From Microvelia longipes (Eukaryota > Arthropoda > Insecta > Hemiptera > Veliidae), in contig JACMZG010001914.1 in NCBI GenBank assembly GCA_018340805.1, positions 22,718,826-22,782,825 of the forward strand: 64,000 nt of DNA, in the 5' to 3' direction. Made by a program: the position numbers and the translations under genes. Below are positions 49,101 through 60,700 of this stretch, piece after piece; position 1 is the stretch's first letter; each line of letters opens with the position of its first letter. The notes beneath the pieces are model-generated. The model was not told the DNA's origin, ran no database searches, and worked only from the letters and a program-made list of their open reading frames with translations.

Positions 49101-52100
49101 ATCCTACAGAAGATTCCTATTTTAAAAATATTGCCTACTTTCAGCTGCTTAGTTTCTTTATTCGAGTTCCTTTAAGAAGTCTTGCGTTCCATTTATGTTT
49201 GCACCTGGAACTTTCAATGTTCCTTTTGAATAATAACTGATTATCAAGTTAATACTGATTCATTTATGTCCATAACTTGTAAATTATTTTTCAATTTTTA
49301 AAGAATTCTCATACTTTATCATTACTATTACGCTTTTAGTTAAAATAATGGAATTATTATAAACGATTAAAGGTTTATATTTAGTTAACAATAAATAATT
49401 ACTGTTTAAAATTAGAGTGGTTTCCTGGTAAAGAAAAAGCGCAAGTGAACTATATGGTGTTAATAAAACACCTCTGTCTCACCACGTATTATTATATTTA
49501 TTGACAGAGCCAGCTTTCAACCTTGGGTCATCAACAGTGCCGGCGAACGATGTATATAGGTAGTAAGTAGTCACCTGTTAGCCATGATAAATTGGGAAGA
49601 GTCCGATTTGTCGTATCTAACAAGTGACTCCTTACTACCTATATACATCGTTCGCCGGCACTGATGATGACCGAAAGGTTGAAAGCTGGCTCTGTCAATA
49701 AATATCATTAGAATAATTTCAGCTTATATTACAAGTACGAGTATAATCTAAAATTGTCAACATTATTCCTTTAGCTACACGAACATTGAATAATTGATGC
49801 TTATTAAAAAATCAACTTATTTTTTTGCTATGTTTTGGTCCAATTATTTATATTTTCTTCTTATGTGTTCTCGTTTATATCTAATATCCATGTCGTTCTA
49901 TTTACATTCACTACTCTCGTACTACTTTTGATAACATTTTACTACGCTACAACTCTTTTATTATTTGATGATTGTTGAATTGGATCTTTTAAAATTCTCT
50001 TATAACTCATATAGTTAGGTTTGAATTCGTTGTTATGGTATGTGAGGACATTTTGATTTTATTACTGTAATAAAAACAGATGTGTTCATTTTGAAGTTTT
50101 TGGACGCCATATCGTATTATTAATGTCTAGTCGTTATTTAACAAATGTTTGCTTGTGAACTTATATGACACTTAATGCAGGGATGTTTTTACAGTTTTAC
50201 ATTAAAATAGTGAGGAAGGGGAAATGGACAACTTAAAAGTAAACAATGAAATAAACACAGTTAGTTAGTTTGTTCCTCTACTTAACTTGCCTAAATTTGT
50301 TCACATTATTGTTCAATTACTCTCCTAACCTGGTCCTTGGATATTGGCCTACAATTTGATGATATATTTTATGTAATTCATTAATATGAATTACATAAAA
50401 TATATAAATGTTGATACATTGAACAATGACGTTCCTTTAAGGGGTTATAAGCCAGTTACTATTCACAATTAGCAACATTTAAATGTATTTAACAGTTCAA
50501 TATATTTGTTTCTATAGCCCTTAACTTTTCCTTTTTAATCTCTTATTGGTAGCGATCATCGTGTATTGTCCAATTTTTCACTTTCTGTGTTTTAATTATT
50601 ACTTTATATTAAAGAATGTTATATAAAATTCTTTGTACAATGTTTAATAAAAAAAATTGGGTTACGGGGCACCTCAGAACTTTTTCTCATCTCATCGGAT
50701 TCGCTACACTCTTCCTCCTGACTTAAGAACATTTATCTTTCTTATGCTTTAACAAAAATTAAACAAAGATATTCGTTATCCACAAAATAGTAAATTTAAC
50801 ACGTTAATTATGTGTATTTGCTTCATTTTGTGATTTGTTTTTATGAGAAACTTGTATACATTGTTGAGTTCAACCAATTAATATAAATTTTTAAGTATAC
50901 AATTGATATAGTACATACATATATAGTGTCATTAATACGTTTGATTAATTTTATACTTTTTCATTATTTATAATTAGTTATTTAGTTTATTGTCTGCCTC
51001 CAAGGACCGTAATAGAGTATAGTACATGCAACCAGCCTAATGTTTTTCCACAGGGTTCATACACTTATTGGCTGAAAGGCTCTAAAATGGGCATTTATTT
51101 ATTATTTAGTTTATTTTTGGTCATTAGTTTATTATAAAATTCTTATTAATTAATAATATTATTGAATCCAATTATTTCAATTTATATTTTATTAGTTTTT
51201 CTTTTATTTGTATTCCCTTCTTTTTAATGTTACTTCTCGAGATTAGGAGTTACATTGTGTTCTGGTTTTTGTTATGTTTTCATTGTGTTGTTCTGTCGTA
51301 AGTTTTATTACTATTTGTATTGTTGTCAAAACTCTGGAAGTCAAAGATATTATTCTCCAAAAATAAACTTGAAGAAAAAAGTATACTTTCTGTTGCCCTT
51401 TTTGTTACTTTTTCTCAAAATCAATTTGGAATTGTGTTTAAATGTTAAGGGAGGGTGGTGTTGTTTGGAAAACTAACTCTAGCTTTCCTCCATCCATATT
51501 TTCTCCTACAGCTGAAGTTTATTTTGTTTTAGGCTTTTCTATGTTTAGTAAAAGCTTTCTAAAAAAAATGAAACTTGGGAATAAGTAGGAACAGAATTCT
51601 GGTCTAACTATAGAAAATTAAAATCTCTCTTATTTGTTTCTCTCTCCATGCAACAGTACTGCCTTTTAAAAGATCCAAAGTGTTAGTGCTTTTCTTTTAT
51701 TAAATTTCTATTAAAGTCCAATGGGATTAGTTTTGTTTAAGCTTTGGTTTCGCCTGATTCATTTCAAAAGTTTAATATTAAAAATGCTTTCATTTAAGGA
51801 AACAAATCTAGATTCCATTTTAATTGCTTTTTATCTCATAAATTAGACTTTTAAAGTTTTTTAGAGGGTTTTCCATTTTTAGGAAATTTTTTATGAAAAA
51901 GAATCTATAGCATTCTTAAGTTTTATTGCAGGAGTATAATGCATAAAATTTAATTCAACAAGTTGATTTTTACTTTTCGTCATTTATGCCATATGAAAAA
52001 TTTGTTTTCACAAATCCAAAACCAGTGTGAGTATGAGTGTGTGTCTGTTATCATTGTAGCTCTGTGTGTGTTAATGCTTGAGTGTAAAAACTTAGTACAA

Positions 52101-55100
52101 AAAATAAGCTTCATGTTTAGTTATGCAAACTGAAAAATATGGCATTAACAACTAAAAAAAAATTAAGTCCAGTTTTGTAAAAGTATCATTACATTTTTAA
52201 AAGTCTATGCAGCCTTACTTATAGCTGCTTAATAGTTTAATTTAATTGCAAATGTATTATTATCTATTTTTGTTGTGCTAATGTTATTTTTTATCTTTTT
52301 GTTGTAGGGTTTACTCGATAGGTTTTTGATCCCTAAAGCGAGTAACGCTGAAAGCAAGGTATTCTACCTGAAAATGAAGGGTGATTACTACAGGTACCTT
52401 GCTGAAGTAGCCACTGGAGATACCAGGAACGGTTAGTATCCGAACCATTTGTTTGTACTTTTAAATTAAGATGAATTTAATATATCAATGAAATTGGTAA
52501 AATGTAACAGGTTACAGTTTGTGTGGTACAGCAATGTCTTAAAGAATTTTTCATAGTTTTTGCTTAAACATTCATTCAAGGATATACCTCAAATTGAAGG
52601 TTAAACTGTGTATTTATTGAATTATATATAGTTAAAAGCAAAATACCTTTTTTACTACTTTCTTTGTTACAGTATACACTGCTTTAAATATGTGATACTT
52701 TTTTAAAAAAAATAATACGGATCACAAAAGTCTTGGTTGGCTTTTTAAGGTCTACAACACTAAAAAAAAGTCTACGAACAGGTGCTTTTTGTAATGAATG
52801 AAAATCTATCAAAAATGAGTTCTTTAACATTTTAGGAGTGTCAGGACATTTTGACTCTTAAAAAACAAAAGTAGCCAATCAGATTCTATTATTGTTGCTA
52901 CAAGCCTAAACCTATGTACCAATCGACTTACTTAATCATGTAAACACCTGTAAGATTAAAAGGCTAATTGGTTGAAAACAGGAGCCTTGTGTTGTGCGAA
53001 ATTAGATATGTCTTCAGCAATTATTAAAAATTATTATTATTATGATATTGAGCTAAAAGTTCCTTCTTAAACAAAGATTTGTATGCTGGAAAATTTGATT
53101 ACTTTATCAAATGTTTAAAATATCTTATCAATGAAATGAATAATATTGTAGGGGTACAATGTGAAACTAAATCTGGTCTCTTGGAATAAGTGACTTTAAG
53201 ATAACAATATCAGATTGAGGCATTTGTCGATTCTTTGATGTCACAAAACTGCATATGATGTTCGGAATGGATTTCAAGTAAAGCAAACTATTTATTTTGT
53301 TTCTTGTTAATGTTTTTATATTTCTCTTAATATTATTTTTAGCCGTGGTAGATGACTCCCAGAAGGCTTACCAAGATGCCTTTGAAATCAGCAAGTCTAA
53401 AATGCAGCCAACACACCCCATTCGACTGGGACTCGCATTAAATTTCTCAGTTTTCTACTATGAAATTCTTAATTCACCTGACAAGGCATGCCAGTTGGCA
53501 AAACAGGTTGGGATATATTGACGATTTACTTATCTTATCTATTCCAGTCCACAGGGAAGAAGAACAGATGATTTAAGATATGGGCACTTCACTCTTCTTT
53601 ATTTTGATTATTTTTTTTTTATGTTCTTTAATTTATCTGATTGTATTAGGGTCTTTCTAGATTAGTGTATTGGATCCTTCTTTAATATCATCTTATTTGC
53701 TTCTTTGAGACAAATTTCTTCTTTTTTGTTTACCTTGTAATATCTTTCTCTTTAAAAGTTAGTATTTAGGTTGGGTGATGCTTTAAAAAAAGTGGATTTA
53801 GTGTCTGTAAAGGACTAATTTATAACATGTTCAGTATTTTTTAGCAAATTTTTGAAAATCAAACTCCTGAAGTTTAAACTTTTTAAATTTAAGTTAAAAT
53901 TTATCCCATTTGAAGAGCATTACAGGAATTCTTTTTATTACTTTTTCGAAAGTATAAAATGATTTGTAGTTATGTTCGTGGATTAAGAGGAATTTTTCTC
54001 ATGGGTCTGCTGTATTTCAGGAGTAGATTTTCTCTTACATTTATGTCTGCTTAAGAATTTTTCAATCCTTGTTTTTTTCTTTACTTTATAGTTTACTTGA
54101 TTAACTTCTTATTTATTCTGTATTTGACTAAACTCAACCTACATTTTTTGAATGGAAGTTAAAAAATACAAATTCATAAATTTAGTGAATTTAATTCTCT
54201 TAATTTGGTCAAACTTTAATTTTCAAGTTTCCTTTTTCTGTGATACGTAATTTATTTTATTTCTTGTTATGTTAGGTTGTTGGTTGTAGTTTCTTTTTAA
54301 TTTTATTGAACTGCTTGATTGATATAGTTAATGATTATTCCAGAATATTTTATTTATTTCCAGGATCTTTAAAATTATTGTGGGGTTTAAAAGGGGGGCC
54401 AACAATTTTATTATTTTGAATATTGAAACTTATTGGTTGTTTAGCTGTAGTGGACGACAGTCAAAAAGCATACCAAGAAGCATTTGACATTGCAAAATCC
54501 AAAATGCCACCGACACACCCCATAAGGCTTGGGTTGGCATTAAACTTTTCCGTTTTCTATTATGAAATCATCAATTCACCGGGCCGCGCTTGTCATCTGG
54601 CTAAACAGGTAGATTTGATCACAAGTTTGTCAAAAACAACTAACAAAGCTTGGATTGAGATTAATCCTAAGTCCTGAGAACAACACTCCAAGGATATTTA
54701 TCCTTTCCTTTACTTATAACTTTATTTATTGAATATATGAATGTATAACATGTAAAATATTTTTACATATGTTCTTTTTGCAATAATTGCGACAAGCTCA
54801 ACAGTCTCGTGTTTAATTCAAAACTGACAATTATTGTTAATTATGAATGAACCAGACTGACCTAGATTAAAACAATTCACATCATGTTGTTAGTGTTTTC
54901 TTTCAGTTTAGTTTACACTGATTTTATTTTAAATTACTTGATTAAAGTTGGCTTTAATTCTATATGTTATAAAATTTTATTTTGTTTAATTATTCAGCCA
55001 TTTAATGTAGTGGCCATCTTCAGAACTAAAACTAACTTTACATAGAACTATTACAGACTACTTAAGAACCTCAAAAAGTACACTAAATATATTGTATCTC

Positions 55101-57206
55101 ATTATTATTTTTTTTACTGAACAGTGATTTAGTTCATTAAGTTTTTTTTTAGATTATTTATACTCTTTTATGTACTTTTTAATTAATCTGATAGTTTTAT
55201 TGTAAAATTACTTATTGTTCTGCAGATAGCCCCAACATTGGGTGAAGAATTATAACAAAATAAATTTTGTATCACATAGAATATAATAGAAAAGCCTAGC
55301 CTTTAGTCCAGTAGTTTTAGATGGAATTCTATAAACCAAGAATTGCAACTAACAACAAACTATTGATTTTATTTTAACATAAATAACTGACACAAGTCTC
55401 AAAAATAAATTATAACCATATCTTAAATTGACAATATTTGACTAAATTACAAGAATAAACTAAACAAATTTTGACATTTTTTTATTTCTTTGGTCAGACA
55501 CAAATCTATTATTTTGTAAATAAACAAATTGTTTTTAAGATAACTTCCTGATCTGTGTTCTGTTTTTATGTGACTATTAAATTAATATAAGAATTTAATA
55601 TTATAAATCACTGATTAATATGCTGCATCTCACTGGGGTAAGTTGACAACCATCATGTGAAGACCCTTACAAAGAATTTTAATTAAGTGCTTGACACTTT
55701 AATTCCACTGTTGTAAATATCCTCCTGGGTGCAAATAATGGTGATGACTTGAAGCTTGTATTTTTTTGTCAACATAGTCTTCATTGAAAATTGTGAACTC
55801 ATTTTAACAATCACTTTGAGTGCAGCAGATAGCGAAACACCAACTGAAATAATGATTCTTTTATCCTCTGGAAATAATTTCCAAGGCACTCAAACCTCTT
55901 GTGTAACTCTGCCAAATGTTACTTCTTAGACCCTAAACGCATTTCTTATCTGCTCAATTGATAATTCATTGAGATTCATAAAATGACAGGTTGACTTGAA
56001 TAAAATTGGTTGACCTTTATCTGAATAAAATTGGTCTTAAATTTTCTAAACATTCTGTGATTGCATTTAGTTTTTAATATTCTAATTGTTTTGAGTGATG
56101 TTTTATTTTATCATAACACATTTTAATTTTGTTGTTGTTCTTTTTGTTTTCTGTCCTTTTTGATGTTGTATTCTACTTGCTCGATTTTGGTTTTTATAAT
56201 CCTTTTTTTATATTAACTATAATTAAACAATAACCATCTGTTCTTCTTCTCAATTTGGCTGTATGTATGTGTTTTTAATATTTTTACTTTGCTGTAAATT
56301 ATTATTAAGTTGCTCAAAACTTACCTATTTTAATTACAAGAGAAATTCAACACAAAGAAATTAAATGCTGCATTCTGGAGTATTACTTAAGTTTATGTGT
56401 TTTGACACAACATGACTTAAGTTAACTTAAGATCTACAAATGTACCAGTATTTTCCTAGAACATCAGCATCAATCTATTTATGATTGCTTTCTCTATTTA
56501 AAATGTATGACAGTTCAGAGGCTCTGTTTCTCAAGTTGTTTGCTTATACAAGTGATAACACAACTTATGAGCTGTTCTTAAACTGACGAGTCATTGGATC
56601 ACTTTTCTTGAGCGTGTTTGGGGAAACAACTTCTGGTGTCATTTCTTTGTGACTTCTTTTGCATTGCATTAATAAATGGACAATTTAGCCCTAGAACTTC
56701 CTTTTTCTATTTTTTAACATTCAAATGTTAAAAAATACTCAAGTAAGAGTGAAAAATTTTATTTTATTTCACCAGAAAATTACTGAAGAATGCCCAAGTG
56801 GGAAAACAAAATGAGAGATACATTAATCATCTAAATTGATTACCTAAAATTTATTTTGTTTGAAAACCATTTGTAACTAACAATTAATTTATATTTCTCA
56901 TTATTATTATTGCTGATGCTTATTAAAGCAAATTTGACTGGAAAATGACCTTATGAGATTAATGTTTTTCCTTCTCTTCTCTAGTTATTACTGTTATATT
57001 TAAGTTGCTGCTAAATTTATACTTGTGACTAACTATTTGTTATTTTGTAGGCTTTCGACGATGCGATAGCCGAGCTAGACACGCTCAACGAAGACAGCTA
57101 CAAAGACAGTACGCTAATTATGCAACTATTAAGGGATAACCTTACCTTGTGGACGTCAGACGCTCAAGGTGATCAAGACGAACCTCAAGAAACCACCGAT
57201 AACTAA
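33871..57206 (+). CDS. 14-3-3zeta: 14-3-3 zeta (leonardo type), complete coding region, two isoforms
   Basis: Exons 33871-34173, 52308-52431, either 53343-53506 or 54445-54608, and 57051-57206 give 248 aa, the same length as the fly protein. 14-3-3 proteins are dimeric all-helical adaptors that bind phospho-Ser/Thr peptides of kinases and other clients (Raf in the Ras pathway, for instance), mainly in the cytoplasm. The phosphate-binding residues are present: Lys52, Arg59, Arg130 and Tyr131 (human zeta Lys49, Arg56, Arg127, Tyr128), and Asn176 in the conserved [11 protein letters not shown]. Ser61 at the dimer interface and Ser187 in NSP correspond to regulatory phosphosites of human zeta. 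Signature [20 protein letters not shown] is intact. The C-terminal tail is acidic and variable. Nothing suggests a pseudogene. Confidence 0.97.
35388..35930 (+). repeat. Dispersed repeat family R1, copy 2
   Basis: Colinear with 6344-6898: TTACTTTTCCTCATTT, GTACGAAAATCAGTC, GTGTATAAGACTAACATATG, CCAAGTTTCATC and the AATAAATAGGTACAC-like right end. It has an extra TGACGTCATTGACC stretch absent from copy 1. No coding capacity. Confidence 0.65.
43448..43488. repeat. Inverted repeat in intron 2
   Basis: CTTAGCGATATGA and TCATATCGCTAAG form a 13-bp perfect stem with a partly paired centre. A third, partial copy of the arm (GATATGACCTTAT) lies at about 43518. Confidence 0.75.
43598..43614 (+). repeat. 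Homopolymer C17 followed by A7
   Basis: Seventeen C then seven A, in AT-rich intron. Run lengths of this kind are prone to sequencing and assembly error. Confidence 0.85.
44288..44400. mobile_element. Foldback hairpin element with GAGCGAAGCGAG loop
   Basis: Left arm ATGCCATAAGGCTGAGAA through GTCTTTCTGTC to GGCAATT; right arm AATTGCC through GACATAAAGAC and TTCTCAGCC to GGATGGCAT. The arms of about 40 bp pair with few mismatches. The centre is itself a small hairpin, CCGAC-GAGCGAAGCGA-GTCGG. It resembles the ends of small DNA elements. No coding capacity. Confidence 0.65.
46459..46834. repeat. Two related segments about 300 bp apart, the second with a hairpin
   Basis: ATGCGATTTAAAATTTT occurs at about 46469 and 46774 with similar flanks (TTTGGAGTTTATGC versus TGTGGAGGATATGC). 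The second copy is followed by a hairpin, GGATATGCTAG pairing with CTAGCATATC near 46803-46834. These are probably two partial copies of one element. Confidence 0.45.
47925..48155 (+). repeat. 48-bp minisatellite, five units
   Basis: ATGCCGTAA starts at 47925, 47973, 48021, 48069 and 48117, exactly 48 bases apart. Units contain GGGCTCCGTTCTAAGGCGC and TTTAGTGACAAT with a few substitutions. The unit is 16 codons and one frame is open across four units. The last unit has lost a base, which shifts that frame, and the peptide resembles nothing I know, so I treat it as a repeat only. Confidence 0.9.
49491..49707. mobile_element. Near-perfect foldback element with 91-bp arms
   Basis: The left arm 49491-49581 (ATTTATTGACAGAGCCAGCT, then GCCGGCGAACGATGTATATA) is matched by its inverse at 49617-49707 with only a handful of mismatches. 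The spacer is 35 bases. High arm identity suggests a young element or recent gene conversion between arms. There is no coding capacity and no clear target duplication. Confidence 0.85.
50362..50405. repeat. Perfect 20-bp palindrome with 4-base loop
   Basis: ATATATTTTATGTAATTCAT, loop TAAT, then the exact reverse complement. AT-rich; may extrude as a cruciform but no function can be assigned. Confidence 0.8.
51970..52145 (+). repeat. Dispersed repeat family R1, partial copy 3
   Basis: Matches the left third of copies 1 and 2: TTACTTTTCGTCATTTAT, GTGTGAGT, TATCATTGTAGCT and CTTAGTACAAAAA. It stops before the part with the AACATATGT motif. It lies about 160 bases upstream of the exon 3 acceptor. 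Confidence 0.5.
52308..52431 (+). CDS. 14-3-3zeta: 14-3-3 zeta exon 3
   Basis: Acceptor TTGTAG, donor GTTAGT at 52432, 124 bases (41 codons plus one base, phase 1). It encodes [11 protein letters not shown], then [20 protein letters not shown] and ATGDTRN, residues 102-142. It carries Arg130 and Tyr131 of the phosphate-binding site. It joins the exon before it without gap or overlap relative to the family. Confidence 0.97.
52432..53342 (+). other. 14-3-3zeta: 14-3-3 zeta intron 3
   Basis: A 911-base AT-rich intron ahead of alternative exon 4a, ending TATTATTTTTAG. I see no additional alternative exon in it. Confidence 0.85.
53343..53506 (+). CDS. 14-3-3zeta: 14-3-3 zeta alternative exon 4a
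   Basis: 164 bases, entering in phase 1 and leaving in phase 0, donor GTTGGG. It encodes residues 143-197: [40 protein letters not shown], then [15 protein letters not shown]. This version matches the usual metazoan zeta sequence best ([12 protein letters not shown]), so it is probably the canonical form. The donor GTTGGG is weak compared with the GTAGAT of 4b. Confidence 0.95.
53507..54444 (+). other. 14-3-3zeta: Intron between alternative exons 4a and 4b
   Basis: 938 bases of T-rich sequence. Just before exon 4b a small imperfect stem is possible between TAAAATTATTG (about 54370) and CCAACAATTTTA (54399-54410). No third alternative exon is seen. Confidence 0.8.
54445..54608 (+). CDS. 14-3-3zeta: 14-3-3 zeta alternative exon 4b
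   Basis: 164 bases, same phases as 4a, acceptor TTTAG, donor GTAGAT. It encodes [55 protein letters not shown]. It differs from 4a at eight residues (154 D/E, 157 E/D, 159 S/A, 164 Q/P, 185 L/I, 189 D/G, 190 K/R, 193 Q/H), and keeps Asn176 and Ser187. Most DNA differences are silent, showing purifying selection on both copies. If spliced after 4a its first in-phase codons would read CTG TAG. Confidence 0.95.
54609..57050 (+). other. 14-3-3zeta: Intron between exon 4b and the last coding exon
   Basis: 2.4 kb, acceptor TATTTTGTAG. AT-rich, with somewhat less AT-rich stretches at about 55620-55930 and 56500-56700. Control elements for exon choice would be expected in this intron or the one before it, but I cannot identify one. 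No third exon copy is seen. Confidence 0.8.
57051..57206 (+). CDS. 14-3-3zeta: 14-3-3 zeta last coding exon and stop
   Basis: 156 bases including TAA (57204-57206). It encodes [20 protein letters not shown], then [17 protein letters not shown], and the tail [14 protein letters not shown]. This is helices 8 and 9, which complete the ligand groove, plus the flexible acidic C terminus. The helix part is essentially invariant in insects; the tail is where species differ. Confidence 0.97.
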   Translation, partial: AFDDAIAELDTLNEDSYKDSTLIMQLLRDNLTLWTSDAQGDQDEPQETTDN

Positions 57207-57775
57207 CTAAACTAAAAAATAAACAACAAATAAAATATATATAAAAACAAATAAACAATTAAAAAACCAACAACTTCTTTGAAGAATAAAAATAAAAAGT
57301 GAGAGAAGAATAAAAAACAACAACAAATTATAAAACAGGAATGTAATTATAAAATAATTTTTAAAAAGCAAAAACAGAAAGTATGATGACCGCATCTCTC
57401 CTCTACCCCTTGACTCCATTCCCCCCTCCCTTTACTCCTCCTAATCATTTATATATAACATAATATATATCATTTATATATATTTCGCCGGCACCCTCAA
57501 CTTATATATACTTTTTTCTTTTTTTAATTTTGTTTTGTTTTATAATTTTCTTTTTCTTTGTATATATGAATAAGAAAGAAAGAAAAATAAACGTAAAAAC
57601 AATTTGACTTGTACTCTCCTTTGATTCCTTGTCCCTTTATATATTTTTTAATTTTAATTTTCCCTATTTTTATAAAGTTTTTTTTTTAATTGTTATTTAT
57701 ATAATTGTTTATTTTTCCGCACTGATGATGGGATTTAATAATATGGAATAAAGTAAAAATACGAAAATATAACAT
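57207..57775 (+). other. 14-3-3zeta: 14-3-3 zeta 3' untranslated region with candidate poly(A) signals
   Basis: AATAAA occurs at 57586-57591 and 57747-57752, and very close to the stop (about 57217). The signal at 57747 within GGAATAAAG, about 540 bases after the stop, is the best candidate for a main end. The region is A/T-rich with TATATA runs and a CGCCGGC stretch. Downstream T-rich sequence (58000-59700) could belong to a longer 3' UTR form. Confidence 0.5.
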
Positions 57776-60700
57776 TTTGTTTGGTGTAGTCTATTAATTA
57801 GATTAAAAAATTAAAATCTGCAGTTATAGAAGTTTTTGTCTGCCAATCAAGGATAAAAATCAATTGAATTATTTTTAATTATTAACCCATTTGTTTATAA
57901 ATGGTATAAACATTAAATAGTTGTATCAAATCAAAAATAACATAGTAAATTTAAAAATTTATATGTCAAGTCATAAAATTATAAAATAATTGTTTTCTAA
58001 CATTATTTAAAGAACTCCTTTTAATCAATTTGGCTTATTTTTTGTTTCAAATGGCGTTACAATTTTTTTCTGTAGAATGTTATTTTTACTCTATTTATTA
58101 TTATATAATTACAAAGTAAGAAAATAATATTTATATAAGAAAAAAATGAAAAGTTGTGCACTTAGTGAAAAATATATAAGAAACAAAAAACCGAAGTAAA
58201 TAAAAATAGGAGGATTATTTGCACCTTTTTTTTATTTTATTTCGGTGCCAAAAAAATAAATATTTGAGGTATATTTTAATATTATATAAAAGGCTCAATT
58301 TGAGCTCATTGCTGTTTAAATGTTTTTTCCAAAAATTTTTGGTTTTTTTGGAAATCAAAAATTTTATATTTATAATAATACTTTTTTTAAAATTATTTTC
58401 AAAGAAACAGGGCTTAGCTTTCTTTTTTCATGCATTTTTTTAGCTTTAAACATATTACTCAAACATTTAAGGAATACTATCAAGTTATTCAAAAGATAAG
58501 GTTATATTTGGTTTATTTAATTTCTTTCAGATTATTTTTTGTTATGTATATTTTTATGCCTCCATTTTTTCATTATCTTTGTATTTTTTTCTTTCTCAAG
58601 AAAAACATTAAAGATAGATATAAATATACCTTTTTTCGTAAATACTGTAATTTATAGATTTAATTTTTAATTTTTTGTTTTCGATGTGTACTCCTATATT
58701 ATTATTATTTTTTAATTATATATATAGGTAATATATATATATAATCTTTGTTTTTTTTATATACACCTGATAAAAAATAGTATTGAAGTTATTTTTTAAT
58801 CTTCCATGTTTCTGAAAGAGTGGTGATTTAATTATAAAAATGAGTTTTTAAAATTCATTATCTGAGTATTTAAAAGATAGATGTTTCTGTAAGAACTATG
58901 CTTATTGATCGGAAAAAATTATGCAAGTGATGGTATTTGTGAAGAAAATATTGGTAAGGCTTTAGATGAAATACTTTTGAAGAGCTGTTTGAAGATATTA
59001 AGGTTTATAGCAAGTAATAAAAGTATATATATCAAATATGTATAGGTTAGTTGGACCTACTTATTCTGAATATAACATCAAGTATGGATCCGTTTCTTAT
59101 AGAATCTTACCCATGTTTTTGTCATCAAAGCAGTTTAAGGGTTTCAAAGTTAGTTATTTTATGGCTGATTACATTTTATGTATTATCGTTGCCTAACAAA
59201 TAAATTAAAACTTAAATCTCTAACGATTTAAAATATATTTCAACTATTGATCTCTATTAGACACTTAAAATTAAATCACCTACTAATTTTCTTTAAAAAA
59301 ATGTTTTTGATACTGTGAAAATAAATTATAAAAAAGTAAAGTATAAAAAGAAAATAAATTCCAAAAAAAACTTTGTGTATATTTAAAATATTTAAATTTT
59401 CCTATTTCTTTAATCCTGGATGTCACCAAAAATACTTCTTAAAATGTATGATTGTTGTTGATTTTTTCTTAAAAAAAAATAAATATACTTTATATAGTGG
59501 GAAATATTGTTCATATAAAATGAGTGTTATAAAAATTGCAAACAAATAACTAGGCGTCAATCAATGTACGCTTTTGTTATTAAAATGGATAGATAAACGT
59601 AAAAATAAGTCATTTCCGAAAAGCCCATTTATATTTTTTTTTTAATTTTGATGTAAGTAATATATTAAAAAAATAATTTAAAATTATCCAGGGTGTGTTT
59701 GCCTACCCAGAATCCTTTACAATTCTTTTTAATTATAAATTTAATTTATATATTGAAAAATATGTACAAAAAGTAATAACTTTATTTTATGACTGAAAAA
59801 ATAAGAACTCAAATTTAGTTTTAACAAATTATTCTAACATTTGAATTTCAATAAAAATGTGTATTGAACGTGTTTAAAAATAACTAAGTTGTTTTTGACA
59901 ACAAGCCGGTGTTTAAAGATATAGTGGTAAAAACTTGATAGGATTTTCTATAAATTAATGAACCTATCGTATTTCTTTATTTCAAGTTTCCTTTACAAAC
60001 AATCTTGAATGGTTTAATATCAACTTACTACCTGTTGTATCCATCTTAAGATAAAAATATGACCTAATAAAGTTGCTAATTTGAAGATAATTCGCGATTT
60101 GTTGTACCAACCTTAATCATTGTTGGTAGTTAATTTTGAACGCGTTTATATTTTTTAATTTTTTGTGAGGAACACTTTGGTTGAATTGTTAATGGTATTT
60201 TTTTTAAATAAAAACTCTTATAATTGAAATATTTAGCATAGCTTAATATGAGCATTTTAATTATTTGCTAGCATGATCTGCTTTGTAATCTGTCAGTTTA
60301 TTAAATTTGTGAGAAATCTTACTTTTCCATTGAAGTGATAGGTCTAAGCTATATTTTTTTTACTTTATTATTATTTTGTAGCATGTACCTTGTTCAAATG
60401 AATTCTATGTCCTTTTAGATTAAAAAAGGACAAAATATTAATATTGGATGAGACCATTTTTCCAACCAAAGCGCTTCTCTTTAAATACTGTTTATTTATT
60501 TTTTTTATTGCAATACATTCTATTTTTAATTTATTTTTTAATAAAATGAAAAATTACATGTAATAATCCCATTTTAATTTTTTTACATAAAAAAGTTTGA
60601 AAAAATAAAAATGAGTTATGAAAATTTTTAATATAAAATTTTGCAAAAAGTTTATATACTGAAGGAATTAAAAGAAAAGAATAACATCTGCCTGCATCTA

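Larger units (their letters stand above)
34174..52307 (+). other. 14-3-3zeta: 14-3-3 zeta intron 2 (18.1 kb)
   Basis: Separates the first and second coding exons. It contains R1 repeat copies (35388-35930, 51970-52145), a small inverted repeat (43448-43488), a C17 run (43598-43614), a foldback hairpin (44288-44400), related segments near 46460 and 46763, a 48-bp minisatellite (47925-48155), a near-perfect foldback (49491-49707) and a 20-bp palindrome (50362-50405). Open frames inside have no recognisable product. I see no nested gene. Confidence 0.8.

Noticed and set aside
58219..58657. Two open frames rich in Phe, Leu and Lys
   Set aside because: Their composition follows the T-rich DNA, with no domain or initiation context.
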